This document shows, piece after piece, positions 36,460 to 46,208 of a stretch of DNA of 64,000 nt. The stretch is from assembly GCA_027576995.1 (NCBI GenBank), contig JANBQC010000027.1, forward strand, positions 35,117-99,116. Reading direction: 5' to 3'. A program made the position numbers and the translations under genes. Source of the stretch: Dimargaris cristalligena. Lineage: Eukaryota; Kickxellomycota; Dimargaritomycetes; Dimargaritales; Dimargaritaceae. Each line of letters begins with the position of its first letter. The first letter of the stretch is position 1. Below the pieces are notes generated by a model, which was not told the origin of the DNA, did no database searches, and worked only from the letters and a program-made list of their open reading frames with translations.

Positions 36460-37834
36460 CTCTACATTGGTTCGGAGTTGAATCTCCATTGGGATTAGAC
36501 CCCCAATGCAATTCCTCGTTACTTGAATCCAAGCCAGCTCCTTTGGTCTGAAGTGAAGTTGGGAAGAATCCCCAGCCCAGTGACTGCCCAATGAAGGTTT
36601 CAAGCGGTGTCCCAGACCAATCACATACTAATGAACGATCTCTTTACGACCTGTCCTTCACTTACTTCCCTGCCATCCACATGAACCTATCCCCTAGACC
36701 GCCCGTGCCTTCAGCACCACCCAGCTCCAGCGGACCTCCGCCGGGGCCGACGACGAGGTCTTCACCTTCCAACTCCCCCCCACCTCCTTCGAGTCCGTGA
36801 AGGTTGAGAACCCCTCCTTCGAGGTCTCCTACACCCGCGCGGAACTGGTGAAGATGTACGAAACTATGACCGAAGTGCGTCGCCTGGAAATGAGCGCCGA
36901 CGGTCTGTACAAGGCCAAAATGATCCGGGGGTTCTGCCACCTGTGCACGGGCCAGGAAGCCGTACCCATTGGGATTGAGTCCGCCATCACCGCGGAAGAC
37001 GCCGTCATCACGGCCTACCGTTGCCACGGGTTCACCTTCACCCGGGGGGGCACTGCCGTCAGCATCCTGGCCGAACTGATGGGCCGCCGTGCCGGTATTT
37101 CCGGCGGCATGGGTGGTTCCATGCATATGTTCACCCCCAATTTCTTCGGGGGGAACGGTATCGTGGGGGCCCAGGTACCCTTGGGTGCCGGTCTGGCCTT
37201 TGCCCAGAAGTACCAGAACAAGCAGGCCGTAACCTTAGCCCTCTACGGTGACGGTGCGTCCAACCAGGGCCAGGTGTTCGAAGCCTTCAACATGGCCAAA
37301 CTGTGGGACCTGCCCGTGATCTTCGTGTGCGAAAACAACAAGTACGGTATGGGTACCAGCGCCAACCGGTCCAGCGCCAACACCGAATACTTCAAGCGCG
37401 GCGACTACATCCCCGGTATCAAGGTGAACGGCATGGACGTGCTCGCCGTCCAGGAGGCCACCCGTTTTGCCCGTCAGTACGCCCTCGACGGCAAAGGTCC
37501 CCTCATCCTGGAACTGGCCACCTACCGTTACGGCGGTCACTCCATGTCCGACCCCGGTACCACTTACCGGACCCGTGAGGAAATCCAGCACATGCGGTCC
37601 ACCAACGATCCCATCACCGGCCTGAAACAGCGGTTGTTGGAACATAACGTCATTGACGAGGCCGGGCTCAAGAAAATCGATAAGGAGGCCCGCGCCCGCG
37701 TGGACGAGGCCGTGCAGGAAGCCAAGGCGTCCACTCTCCCGGACGACAGTATGCTGTGGAACGGAATTTACGCCAAGGGATCCGAACCCGCCACCCTCCG
37801 CGGCCGTGATGCCGAGGAAGTCCACCACTTCTAA
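36307..37834 (+). CDS. PDA1: Pyruvate dehydrogenase E1 component alpha subunit, 2 exons
   Basis: Exons 36307-36369 and 36698-37834 encode 399 residues. The first exon (MLFRAVSIASAKASAARL) and the start of the second (TARAFSTTQ) form a basic, Ser/Ala-rich mitochondrial targeting sequence. The thiamine-diphosphate motif starts GDGASNQGQVFEAFNMAKLW near residue 205 and ends with ENNKYGMGTS. The regulatory loop YRYGGHSMSDPGTTYR near 297 holds the serines phosphorylated by PDH kinase in other eukaryotes. It decarboxylates pyruvate and reductively acetylates E2 lipoate, as a heterotetramer with the beta subunit in the matrix. Codons are strongly C-ended, indicating high expression. Intron 1 contains an AT microsatellite. 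Confidence 0.97.
36421..36455. repeat. (AT)n microsatellite in PDA1 intron 1
   Basis: About 35 bases of alternating AT with two TAC interruptions, 50 bases after the donor site. Confidence 0.9.
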
Positions 37835-39089
37835 AGAACTCGCTAATTTTTGGGGGGTTAGATGAGGGGAGGGGAGGTGGATGGAGAGCAGATGAAATGG
37901 AGTATTCTTTATAGTTTATCATCATCTCCCATAGCGATTACTAATAAAGTAACCAAGGGTGTGGTGATGGGCCGGATAAAATGGACCTGCCTGTTAAAGC
38001 ACCGCACCTTCGCTTCTATCCATTCCCTTCAAACTCCCCTCACCCGCCTTTTTGGACCCCGTTTTGCTTCAATTAGTTCTCTATACATAAATATACCTCA
38101 CCTTCTCCCTCTATCTCTTTCTTTCAATCTTTCATTTATAATGCGAATCATTTGGGATGGAGTTGGAACTTACTTCTATAGGCTCGACTCTTTCTCTCTT
38201 TTTCCTTCTAACCAGCCCCACCACTATTTATATAAATATCGTTGGAAGAATAATAAATTAGTTTTCAATTTCTTTTAAATGCCGTATTTCCTAATGGGGG
38301 TGGGCTTTGTTGTATATTTGGGAGAGGTTCAACCAGGCTGTATAACGACGAAATATCCATAGTACAAGGCGAAAATTACTGGTTAGAAACGAGTCTCCCA
38401 TACACATGTCATTTTTAAACGTTATACAGCTGCGCTGAATTTCATGCATATCCTAAAACTAAATTTACTAGACTAGGGAATGCATGTCGGTGGGGTAATT
38501 TATTTTCTACAGCTGGCCGCTTCTACTGCGTGTATTTAGGGTCCCAGCGTTAAATGTTTTACTACTCCAACTGCATAGTGAATATAGCCTGTTGTACTCG
38601 TCTCCTCTATGGGGGTGAAAAATAGGGAGGGAATTGTATTGTTGCGGACTAAAAGGAATACATGGGTACGCCGTGTCTCCATGAGTTATTGGTATGGAAA
38701 TGCCAAACGAAAGGAGCGTCCCCAGCCTAGGGGGTGGTGGTAGTTGTGCGTTTAGATACCAGCCAACGGGGACCAAGTTTCCCGTCCCACACACAGGTTG
38801 TTACACTCTTCATTGCACTAGCCTGTTACATTATACTATTTGATTGATGGATAGGTAGGCATCGGAGAGCCCCCCAGCCTTTACCATAGGTTCAATGGGA
38901 ACTTGTATTCATTTTTCATTTTTCTTCCATTAAACTGTACTGTGAAATTCTTTTGTTGAACCACAAATCGGGGAGCAAACCACTAAACAGCTATTAGGAA
39001 CAAGGCTGATTGAACGTTGAGGCAGGTCCACCGCCATCGAGCATGCATCAGTGGGTGGCCTTTCCGCCCGAGTTGAGCTTAGGCCAGTC
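37835..39089. other. Intergenic region PDA1 / orphan secreted gene
   Basis: It contains the PDA1 3' flank (T/C-rich) and one full copy of the MITE-like repeat at about 38315-38453. No other gene or RNA was recognised. Confidence 0.5.
38315..38453 (-). mobile_element. MITE-like element copy G
   Basis: On the plus strand it opens with GGGAGAGGTTCAACC, followed by AGGCTGTATAACG, and closes with CAGCTGCGCTGAATTTCATG. These are the two diverged terminal repeats of the family in inverted orientation. The internal ATACACATGTCATTTTTAA matches the reverse complement of the other copies. It lies between PDA1 and the orphan gene. Confidence 0.75.
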
Positions 39090-39098
39090 TATATATAG
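39090..39098 (+). promoter_or_regulatory. TATA-like box of the orphan secreted gene
   Basis: TATATATAG lies 70-80 bases upstream of the first in-frame ATG (39169) and about 230 bases upstream of the preferred start (39325). A second TATATAG occurs near 39115. Confidence 0.45.
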
Positions 39099-39324
39099 CG
39101 AGCATCCCAACGGGTATATAGCATGGCCCTCGCCGATAAACTAAAGTAGCACCCCTATTTTTATTTATATGTTGCCCTCTATAAATACCTGGCATTGTCC
39201 TCCCCTTTTACCCCCAAATAAACCCTACTTCGCCCTGCCTATATCCCTTCCCATTTCATCAGCCACTCTATTTCTACCTCACCCCCTACCGTTTAACAAC
39301 TGGGGGTTTTTTTCGGTCTCAAGA

Positions 39325-40347
39325 ATGGTTCAAAATTCCACGCGGGTAACTCTCTCCTGGGTGTGGTTGTTAGCCGTATCTGCTAATTCGGCGTGGGCCG
39401 CCAACTCATTTGAAACCAAGTACCCCGGCCCGAGCACCCCGGCTGATGCCATCATATCCTGGACCTCAAGCCGCACGTATAACGAACGTACTGGTACTGT
39501 CCATTACGGACCTTTCGAGTATCCGGCCCTTCCGTTCACCCCCAACGACCACCATGGTGAGACAGCTGCACCACCACGTATGAACGGGGAAACGCCCTCG
39601 CCATTCCGGGACTCTCCATCGGCGCTGGGTGAACCCACGAACCCCTCCCCTAACTCCGTAGGAAACGACTTGGAAATCATTGAGTATGTCCATGCTCCCC
39701 CAGCTACACCTAACAGTAATTCCATGGACGACACCCCCCATGGGCAGGCCCACACGGATAATAAGCAATGGCTAACCTGGAAGCTACTGTCTGGTGCCAT
39801 TATTGATCAACGTATTATATTGAAAGAGAAGTCCGCCAAACTTAGCGACAAGTATTGTAGGGATCTCTCGGACCTGGCCTTTAAGAAATACCCCCACGCT
39901 TTATATCTCCCAAGCGATGGGGGCAGAGCGATTAACGAGTGGAGTAGAATAGAACCGACTATTATAAACATTCGAAGGCATATAACCAAACTTCAATTAG
40001 GGCTGGCGACTAAATATAAGTATACTCATTCCTTTGAAACTTTACTGGGTCGGTTTATTACAATCAACATATCGTTGTTAACCCGGCCCTCCTTCATATA
40101 CAGCCTTTGGTATGACCCCGCGGACAAAAAAATTCATTACCAGGCATTTACCAATAAGCATGGTGGTTACGACTGTGATGCACTTGTGAAGGGCGACCAA
40201 ACCCTTGGTAACAGGGTGATGATCACAGCTATCCCATTGACCAAAACGTGGGCTGAAATAAATCATCGGATTCGGCGTGCTGTTCAAATAGCCAATAGGG
40301 AGCCCTATATTATCTTCAAAACGACCACTTCCAATCCCAGCCACTAA
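39325..40347 (+). CDS. Orphan secreted protein, no recognised domain
   Basis: I recognise no family. From ATG 39325 the frame encodes 340 residues. The first 25 form a clear signal peptide: a polar start (MVQNSTRV), a hydrophobic core (TLSWVWLLAVSA) and a likely cleavage after ANSAWA. A low-complexity Pro/Ser/Thr/Asn-rich stretch follows to about residue 140. The C-terminal 200 residues look globular, with Trp/Tyr-rich patches (FIYSLWYDP, IHYQAF) and only two cysteines (YCRD and YDCDA). The frame stays open upstream to an ATG at 39169, which would add 52 residues; that segment is pyrimidine-rich like a leader and would bury the signal peptide, so I prefer 39325. Four copies of a MITE-like repeat flank the gene (38.3 kb and 40.4-41.0 kb). 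An effector or cell-wall role is possible but unproven. Confidence 0.7.
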   Translation: MVQNSTRVTLSWVWLLAVSANSAWAANSFETKYPGPSTPADAIISWTSSRTYNERTGTVHYGPFEYPALPFTPNDHHGETAAPPRMNGETPSPFRDSPSALGEPTNPSPNSVGNDLEIIEYVHAPPATPNSNSMDDTPHGQAHTDNKQWLTWKLLSGAIIDQRIILKEKSAKLSDKYCRDLSDLAFKKYPHALYLPSDGGRAINEWSRIEPTIINIRRHITKLQLGLATKYKYTHSFETLLGRFITINISLLTRPSFIYSLWYDPADKKIHYQAFTNKHGGYDCDALVKGDQTLGNRVMITAIPLTKTWAEINHRIRRAVQIANREPYIIFKTTTSNPSH

Positions 40348-40433
40348 ATTAATATTACTATTGCTTGTGACTATTTAGGGCCCGCGTTGGCCACCACCGT
40401 TGAATTTCGAGGCCTTACTTGTTTTCTAAATAA

Positions 40434-40579
40434 AGATGGGTGAAGTTCAGCTTGGTTGTATAAGGTTTTAACCAATATGTATATGGGAAAATTGGTGGGA
40501 TGTTTATTTCCAACCAGTAGTATTTGCCTCATCAAATGGATTTTTCATTATACAGCCTTATTGAACTACTCCCAGATGG
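40434..40579 (+). mobile_element. MITE-like element copy A
   Basis: It begins AGATGGGTGAAGTTCAGC and ends TTGAACTACTCCCAGATGG, the diverged terminal inverted repeats. The internal GTATAAGGTTTTAACC and TATGTATATGGGA match the other copies. It is about 146 bp long and starts 87 bases after the orphan secreted gene's stop codon. Confidence 0.85.
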
Positions 40580-40720
40580 TCGAGAAAAAATTAATTCACC
40601 TGGTTACAGCCACGCTGTTGGATTCACTGGAAGTATGCTACTAGATATTATGCTCTATAACTATTTAAATATAATCGTATATAAAGCCCTCCAGTATACT
40701 ATGCCTGATTGTTAGAAGTA

Positions 40721-40866
40721 GATATGGGTGAAATGCGGCCCAGCCGTATAAGGTTTTAAATGATACGTGTATGGGATAATATATGGGAGATTTATTTTCA
40801 ACCAGTAATATTCACATCATCCTACGGATTTTTCGTTATACAGCTTGGTTGAACCTCTCCCATATG
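40721..40866 (+). mobile_element. MITE-like element copy B
   Basis: A full-length copy of about 146 bp, starting GATATGGGTGAAATGCGGCC and ending GGTTGAACCTCTCCCATATG. It is fused head-to-tail with copy C, the two sharing the six bases CATATG at 40861-40866. Confidence 0.88.
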
Positions 40867-41007
40867 GGTGAAATTCGGCCCCGCTGTATACGGTTTTAAT
40901 TGATATGTGTATGGGAAAATATATAGAACATATATGTTTTCAACCGGTACTGATTGCCTTGTCTAACGGATTTTTTGTTAGACAGCCCAGTTGACCTTCT
41001 CCCATAT
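40861..41007 (+). mobile_element. MITE-like element copy C
   Basis: A full-length copy starting CATATGGGTGAAATTCGGCC and ending AGTTGACCTTCTCCCATAT. It follows copy B directly. Inner segments such as ATTGATATGTGTATGGGA align with copies A, B and D. Confidence 0.88.
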
Positions 41008-41338
41008 CAAAGATGGTATATTTATTAATCAGTCTATTGTCCCTGGTCAAATAAATAACAGAGAACAAATACATAAACATATTATAAAAAGCGGCTGCAT
41101 ATATTCACAAATAAGCCAGGCTTGAACATGGGTTATTGGAAAGTATAGTCAGAAGAAATGGATAAGGAAAAGTAATCTAAGGGTTTAGGCAACCCTGCAA
41201 TATACACAACCACATATACTCCCTATTTAACTAAATGGACAGCTAGGTAGGCAAGCCAGTAGGTGAATGATCTCCTATCATCCCTAACCTAAACGGCAAC
41301 CCCGGCCAAACACACACACACAACAAAATAAGACTCGA
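41008..41338. other. 3' flank of the carnitine acetyltransferase gene
   Basis: A-rich intergenic DNA with a short CA run at about 41311-41322. No feature was recognised. Confidence 0.5.
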
Positions 41339-43336
41339 TTAGAGTTTAGAAGGCTGCACCCGTCCACTATACCGTTTGCATAGTTCGCCCATATCCACCA
41401 ACGCCTGCTCAATCTGTTCGCGCAGCGCGGCCACGTTCGCACCTCCGGTCCGTTTACCCTCGATGCCGAACTTCATCCGTTCATTTTCCTTCATGTAATT
41501 GATACCATAACCGCCTTCGGGGACAACACAGCCAAACCCGGCGACTATGAGGTTGAGACCCTCGTGGATAGAACTAGTACTGAGGCGCCAGGTGGTGGAA
41601 GCGGTGAAGGCCGGATCGGTAAAGATGGGGTGCAGAGTAGTAGCAGGGGTGGTTGAGAGCTTGAGGGCCGCCAGTTTCAGGCCAAGCAAATGGCGGTCCA
41701 CTCCCTGCCCTTCAGCCGCTTGAGATGCCAGCCGGGTGTGCTGGGTAGTGGCTCGACGAAGGGCCTCGTACAGATGCTCTACTTTCTTCTTGTCACTGGC
41801 GGAAGGGACTTGGCCCGGCTGACGTCCAAACGCCTCCACAAATGCAGCCGCCTCAGTCGTCAATACACGTACGGTTTCGGTACGTCCGCGGAAATACTTG
41901 CGGGTGCTTCCCGTTTCATAGGTTGGAGTAGTGTGCCCGTGGACCCGGTAGTAAGCCAATTGGAGGGCCATTTGCACATAGGCATCGGGCCCCATTTTAG
42001 CCACACGTTTGATAAAGTTATTGCCGTATTGCTCGAAATTAATGCGGGTTACTTGGCTTGCCCGTTGGAGGTTGGTAATGACGGCTTGGGCACGTTGGAT
42101 CATACCGTGGATGTGAGCGTCGGTTTGGAAACGGAGTCGCCGGGGGGCAGAGTAGCGGTGGTTGCTGCGGGGAATTACGTCCGGATAGCGGGTGGGAATA
42201 TTAAGAAGGTAGTCGAAAAAATAGGCCGGGATCAGCGCCTCGCAGGGGGCGTGTTCACCGTTAAGTCCCGCGCGGCCACTGGACTCCACAATGATCTGGA
42301 CCGTTTTATCAAACCAGCGATTATGGCCATTACGACCGATCATCATATTATGTATCGAGTCATTGTATTTCTCGCCCTGGCTGAAATCATCCAGGCACAC
42401 CATGAATAGGGCGGTTTCAATCGAATCCAAAGCCTCGGCATTGATCGGACTCAATCCACGCAGATAGGCGTAATTCTCCGCCCACGAGTTGCGTTGGTCG
42501 CCCGTTAAAACGCTTACCGGGGGATCCAGGGTAGTGGCTCGCTCAACATCCTGGATAATAGCCCATAGTTGATCTTCAATATCGCCCTCGGCCAGCCGAA
42601 TAGGCGACGCCGGTTCCGCCTGGGCAAACACCGGCACTCGATACACTTGGTCCTTAACCAACACCGTGATGTGCTGCATCGACAGTGCCGGGCTGATCCG
42701 GCGGATTTCGTCGCGGCCGGGGCGGGGGATGCGGGTGCTGCCGAACATACGGTAGTACTGGTCCATGCATATGGCACCTTGCCGACCCTTTTCGATGGGG
42801 ATTCGGCCTTGCTCGATGACCTCAAGGTAGTTGAGGGCTTCGTTGATTAAGTGAGCAGCCCGGCGGATTTGAAACGGGGTGAAGGTGCCCTTGGGGGCAC
42901 CGCCACCGTGACCGGGGTTAATGCCTTTAGCGACTACCGCTGCGGGCGTGGGTGCGAAGACCGGCACTCCGACGGTGGGGGGTTGAAACGGAGGCTGGTT
43001 AGGGTCGTCCCGACCGACAATGTAATAGTTCGAATTGACTGGTAGAGGTTCCCGCCACTCCAAGTAGGCACACTGAAGCCACCAAGCGTCGAGCCATGTG
43101 GTGGGTTGGGTACGGTCGTACGCCTGCAACAGGCCCTGGAGACGCTCGCCTTCACCATCGGGTCTGACAAAGTCTTTTACGATTGGGGAACTCTTGGCCC
43201 ATTCCGTTTCGGTCAAGACGGGTTTCAGGGACGCAAGGTACCGCTCAGCGGTTTGGGCTAGAGTGGGAATGGGCAGGCGGGGGAGAGTACTCTGGAGAGC
43301 CCGGGTGTCCTCGCGTGAGGGGATGGGGGTGGGCAT
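41339..43336 (-). CDS. CAT2: Carnitine O-acetyltransferase with peroxisomal targeting signal
   Basis: A single-exon frame of 665 residues in the choline/carnitine acyltransferase family. The N-terminal LPRLPIPTLAQTAERYLASL (18-37) is the usual entry motif. GRQGAICMDQYYRMFGSTRIP (184-204) is also typical. The catalytic histidine is His362 in NGEHAPCEALIP. YETGSTRKYFRGRTET (473-488) lines the carnitine site, and GYGINY precedes the C-terminal helix. It reversibly transfers acetyl groups between CoA and carnitine. The protein ends in SKL, a perfect peroxisomal targeting signal type 1. Yeast Cat2 serves both peroxisomes and mitochondria from alternative starts. No obvious mitochondrial presequence is seen here from the first ATG. 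The residues following His362 (APCEAL) differ from the animal consensus. Confidence 0.95.
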   Translation of the reverse strand: MPTPIPSREDTRALQSTLPRLPIPTLAQTAERYLASLKPVLTETEWAKSSPIVKDFVRPDGEGERLQGLLQAYDRTQPTTWLDAWWLQCAYLEWREPLPVNSNYYIVGRDDPNQPPFQPPTVGVPVFAPTPAAVVAKGINPGHGGGAPKGTFTPFQIRRAAHLINEALNYLEVIEQGRIPIEKGRQGAICMDQYYRMFGSTRIPRPGRDEIRRISPALSMQHITVLVKDQVYRVPVFAQAEPASPIRLAEGDIEDQLWAIIQDVERATTLDPPVSVLTGDQRNSWAENYAYLRGLSPINAEALDSIETALFMVCLDDFSQGEKYNDSIHNMMIGRNGHNRWFDKTVQIIVESSGRAGLNGEHAPCEALIPAYFFDYLLNIPTRYPDVIPRSNHRYSAPRRLRFQTDAHIHGMIQRAQAVITNLQRASQVTRINFEQYGNNFIKRVAKMGPDAYVQMALQLAYYRVHGHTTPTYETGSTRKYFRGRTETVRVLTTEAAAFVEAFGRQPGQVPSASDKKKVEHLYEALRRATTQHTRLASQAAEGQGVDRHLLGLKLAALKLSTTPATTLHPIFTDPAFTASTTWRLSTSSIHEGLNLIVAGFGCVVPEGGYGINYMKENERMKFGIEGKRTGGANVAALREQIEQALVDMGELCKRYSGRVQPSKL

Positions 43337-45263
43337 GGCTTCGGCAGGGTCAAAAGCGAGGTGGTGCGGATACTGGGTTATTGGGGATAGAGAAAGAGAA
43401 GAATAGTGTGGGGAAGTGGAACGTTCGAGCTGGTAAAGCTATGCAATATACACTCTAGTTAACAGTGAGCCTCGGATGAGTAAAGTTAGAGAAGGAGTTT
43501 ACTAAAAAAATAGAGCACCAGGGCCAAAGCGATACTAAAGACAACTATGTAGAAGCGAAGAAGTTGGTGGTATGAGGAAAAGGATGTTGGAGCAATATAG
43601 GTGGTGCATTTATTCAACCTTTTAAATCTATGCATATATGCGTACGCACTACTCCTTCATTCACGCGCCGGAACATTCACTATGCATCATATGTGGCAGC
43701 AGGGTGGTGTAGTTGGAGCATGTGAAAGCGCTCATGACGGAGTCAACCACCACTTACTTAAATCTAACTCAGCAAATAGTATTTCAGCCCTTGGGCTTCA
43801 AGACGGAGAAGGGAAGTCACAAGTCGAAGGATCACATGTGTGTTAGCTTAGGGTCCTCCGCGCTCTTCCCCTTCGGCATAAGACCGCAGTCCACCAACCT
43901 TAACCACGTGACTTGTATACTGCCTGGAACGAACCACTCAATACCAGGCTTTTTTAATTCCACTCCTCCTCCCTCCTTTTCACTTTTGGGTCCGCTTCCT
44001 TTGAGCGGAGCAGGGGTCGCTGTACACCAGACAGCATGTCAGTTAGGCAGCGTAGCCGCTGACTGGCACCAGCTACCAGGAGACCGACGAGTCACCTCGA
44101 TTGGAATATTCTACGGTAAAAACCCGAGCCCCCCTCTGCCCGTCGTTATAATAGCACCGATACATTGGACCTGCCGTCGTTTTGGCTACATCTTTTTTTA
44201 CTGACATGGTATCCCCCCATGACATTTATTAGAGACTGTCCCCGCACAGTATCAACTATGACGCCCCCCTTGCCAGTCGACTGCGGTTTCAGAACAATTA
44301 CAAATAAATTGTACTGGCGTCTTCATAGCGGCGACTCTAGAATAGAGAGGTTTGTTCCTCAGTAGAGTATAGCCAATGATATAATCTAGTATCTTTTAGA
44401 ATATTTCTCGGGGGATCATAATCCGGCCTTCGTTTTCTAGAATGAGATGACTATTGTTCATCAATTCACTCAATGCGCGTTTTAAATTATGCGGGGAATC
44501 CCTGTTGAATGAATATGGCCAATGGCAGATGTACCTTGTTCGTTTTGGGCGGTAGGTGGGCCATGATAACTCCCTTCGCACGGTAACCAAATTTACAGGG
44601 TAGATTGCACCCAAGGGATTACCTTACTATCATGGGTGTAGTCGGGTCTTATAACCGGCTCGTTAACTCCTGGTAGTCTTGTGTTCGGATATGTGGTCAC
44701 CCTGTGATAGAACTTACCTATTTCGATTCGGCCTACCCCCCCACACACACCCAACCGAACGCAAATCCCGTTGTTTTTTTCGCGACAACTTGGACTCCCA
44801 CATTAATGCCTTATATGGCCACTTCACCTTACTCATTGGTAAACACAATAAGGAAGAAGGGCCTGCGACCATATACCGTTTCCCAATGATGGGGGCCTCG
44901 TTCTTATTAGTGGCTGGCCTGCAATTCTCACCGCTCATCCTCACACCCACCACACGCTTCATGCCTGCTGATCTGCGCCTTAATTTGGGAACCTTTACAT
45001 CGTTTGCCAAGAAATCCGCTGCTTCAACTGGCCTTTAATCCTCTCGCTTTCATGTCCGCCGCGAAGCTAAGCTTAGTTATAAAAGCCCGTCGGCGCGGGC
45101 CTTGATTGATAATGTATTGTTCAGTCTCATACTTATTCAACGGCCTCCAATTGCACCTTCTTCATTTGCGTTGCTTACTCCCAATAACCGCCACTTCACT
45201 GGCCCATATTTTCTAATAGCCTTGTCCTACTACCCCCACTAGCCTAATTATTGTCTTATAACC
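43337..45263. other. Intergenic region between carnitine acetyltransferase and stomatin-like genes
   Basis: It carries the 5' flanks of both neighbours. One plus-strand frame at about 44750-45038 encodes a hydrophobic stretch (PMMGASFLLVAGLQFSPLIL) followed by a polar tail, but it has no start codon with good context and no recognised family, so I do not call it a gene. The rest shows nothing clear. Confidence 0.45.
45078..45084 (+). promoter_or_regulatory. TATA box of stomatin-like gene 1
   Basis: TATAAAA lies 180 bases upstream of the ATG at 45264, just before a small GC hairpin (GCCCG...CGGGC). The position suits a core promoter with a leader of about 150 bases. Confidence 0.5.
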
Positions 45264-46208
45264 ATGTCCAGCAACACCCACATCGCCTATCCCGATGTCA
45301 TCGAGGAAGTGCCAACCCAGACCAGACTTATGAACTATACGCCGCCCAAGTTCGCCAACGAGTTGCCCATCAAGTCGGACTCGCCCTACGAAACGATGGC
45401 CAGTGTGGTGGGTACAACCATTGGCTATCTGGGCATGATTCCCTGCTGCTTCTGCTGCCCCAACCCGTACACTTCTATCCACCAGGGCACCATCGGCCTC
45501 ATTTCGCACTTTGGTAAATATTACAAGACAGTGGATCCCGGTTTGGTGAACATTAACCCCCTCGCCGAGTCCATCGACTTGGTCGATGTTCGCTTACAAA
45601 TTGAGTCCATTGGCCGTATGCCCATCGTCACCAAAGACAATGTCAATATCACCATCGAATCCGTGGTGTACTGGCACATTATTGACCCCTACCTAGCCAC
45701 CTACGGCATATCGGATGTGCGGAGTGCCCTGGTGGAACGCGCCCAAACGACGCTCCGCGCCGTCCTCGGCACCCGTGTCCTGCAGGACACGATTGAAAAC
45801 CGGGAAACCATCGCCGACGACATTCGGGATATGATTGATATCCCCGCCAAGGCCTGGGGGGTGACCGTCGAGTCCATCCTCATCAAGGACCTCACCTTCA
45901 GCACCGAGCTCCAGGAATCGCTGTCGAGTGCAGCTACCCAAAAACGGATCGGCGAGTCCAAGATTATCGCGGCCCAGGCCGAAGTGGACTCCGCTAAACT
46001 GATGCGTGAGGCGGCCGATATCTTGAATACCCCCGCGGCGATGCAGATTCGGTACTTGGAGACCATGCAGCATATGTCTAAGGGTCCGAATAGTAAGGTG
46101 CTGTTCGTGCCCATGAGTCACCCGTCGCATGCGGCGTTGGACGGAGGGTCGGCTCTCCATTCCTCGGTATCGGATGCCGTGCTTCAAAACCAGCTGGGAA
46201 AACTCTAA
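45264..46208 (+). CDS. Stomatin-like SPFH/Band 7 protein, intronless copy
   Basis: A single exon of 314 residues. The N-terminus is polar with the tyrosine-containing stretch MNYTPPKF. IPCCFCCPNPY (59-69) is a cysteine-rich membrane-proximal segment, likely palmitoylated. The SPFH core follows: TIGLISHFGKYYKTVDPGLV, ESVVYWHIIDPYLATYGI, ERAQTTLRAVLG and DIPAKAWGVTVESILIKDL, ending in the helical SSAATQKRIGESKIIAAQAEV. Stomatin-type proteins oligomerise on the cytosolic face of membranes and organise lipid microdomains. It is a tandem paralogue of the four-exon gene 800 bases downstream, with high identity in the SPFH core. No transmembrane hairpin as strong as in animal stomatin is visible. 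The family is certain; the specific membrane and partners are unknown. Confidence 0.94.
   Translation: MSSNTHIAYPDVIEEVPTQTRLMNYTPPKFANELPIKSDSPYETMASVVGTTIGYLGMIPCCFCCPNPYTSIHQGTIGLISHFGKYYKTVDPGLVNINPLAESIDLVDVRLQIESIGRMPIVTKDNVNITIESVVYWHIIDPYLATYGISDVRSALVERAQTTLRAVLGTRVLQDTIENRETIADDIRDMIDIPAKAWGVTVESILIKDLTFSTELQESLSSAATQKRIGESKIIAAQAEVDSAKLMREAADILNTPAAMQIRYLETMQHMSKGPNSKVLFVPMSHPSHAALDGGSALHSSVSDAVLQNQLGKL

Noticed and set aside
37235..37828. 197-codon minus-strand frame
   Set aside because: Antisense shadow of PDH E1 alpha caused by its biased codon use.
41690..42409. 239-codon plus-strand frame
   Set aside because: Antisense shadow of the carnitine acetyltransferase coding sequence.
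43713..44204. 163-codon plus-strand frame
   Set aside because: It begins at TTG rather than ATG, has low-complexity Pro/Ser composition and shows no family resemblance or splicing support.
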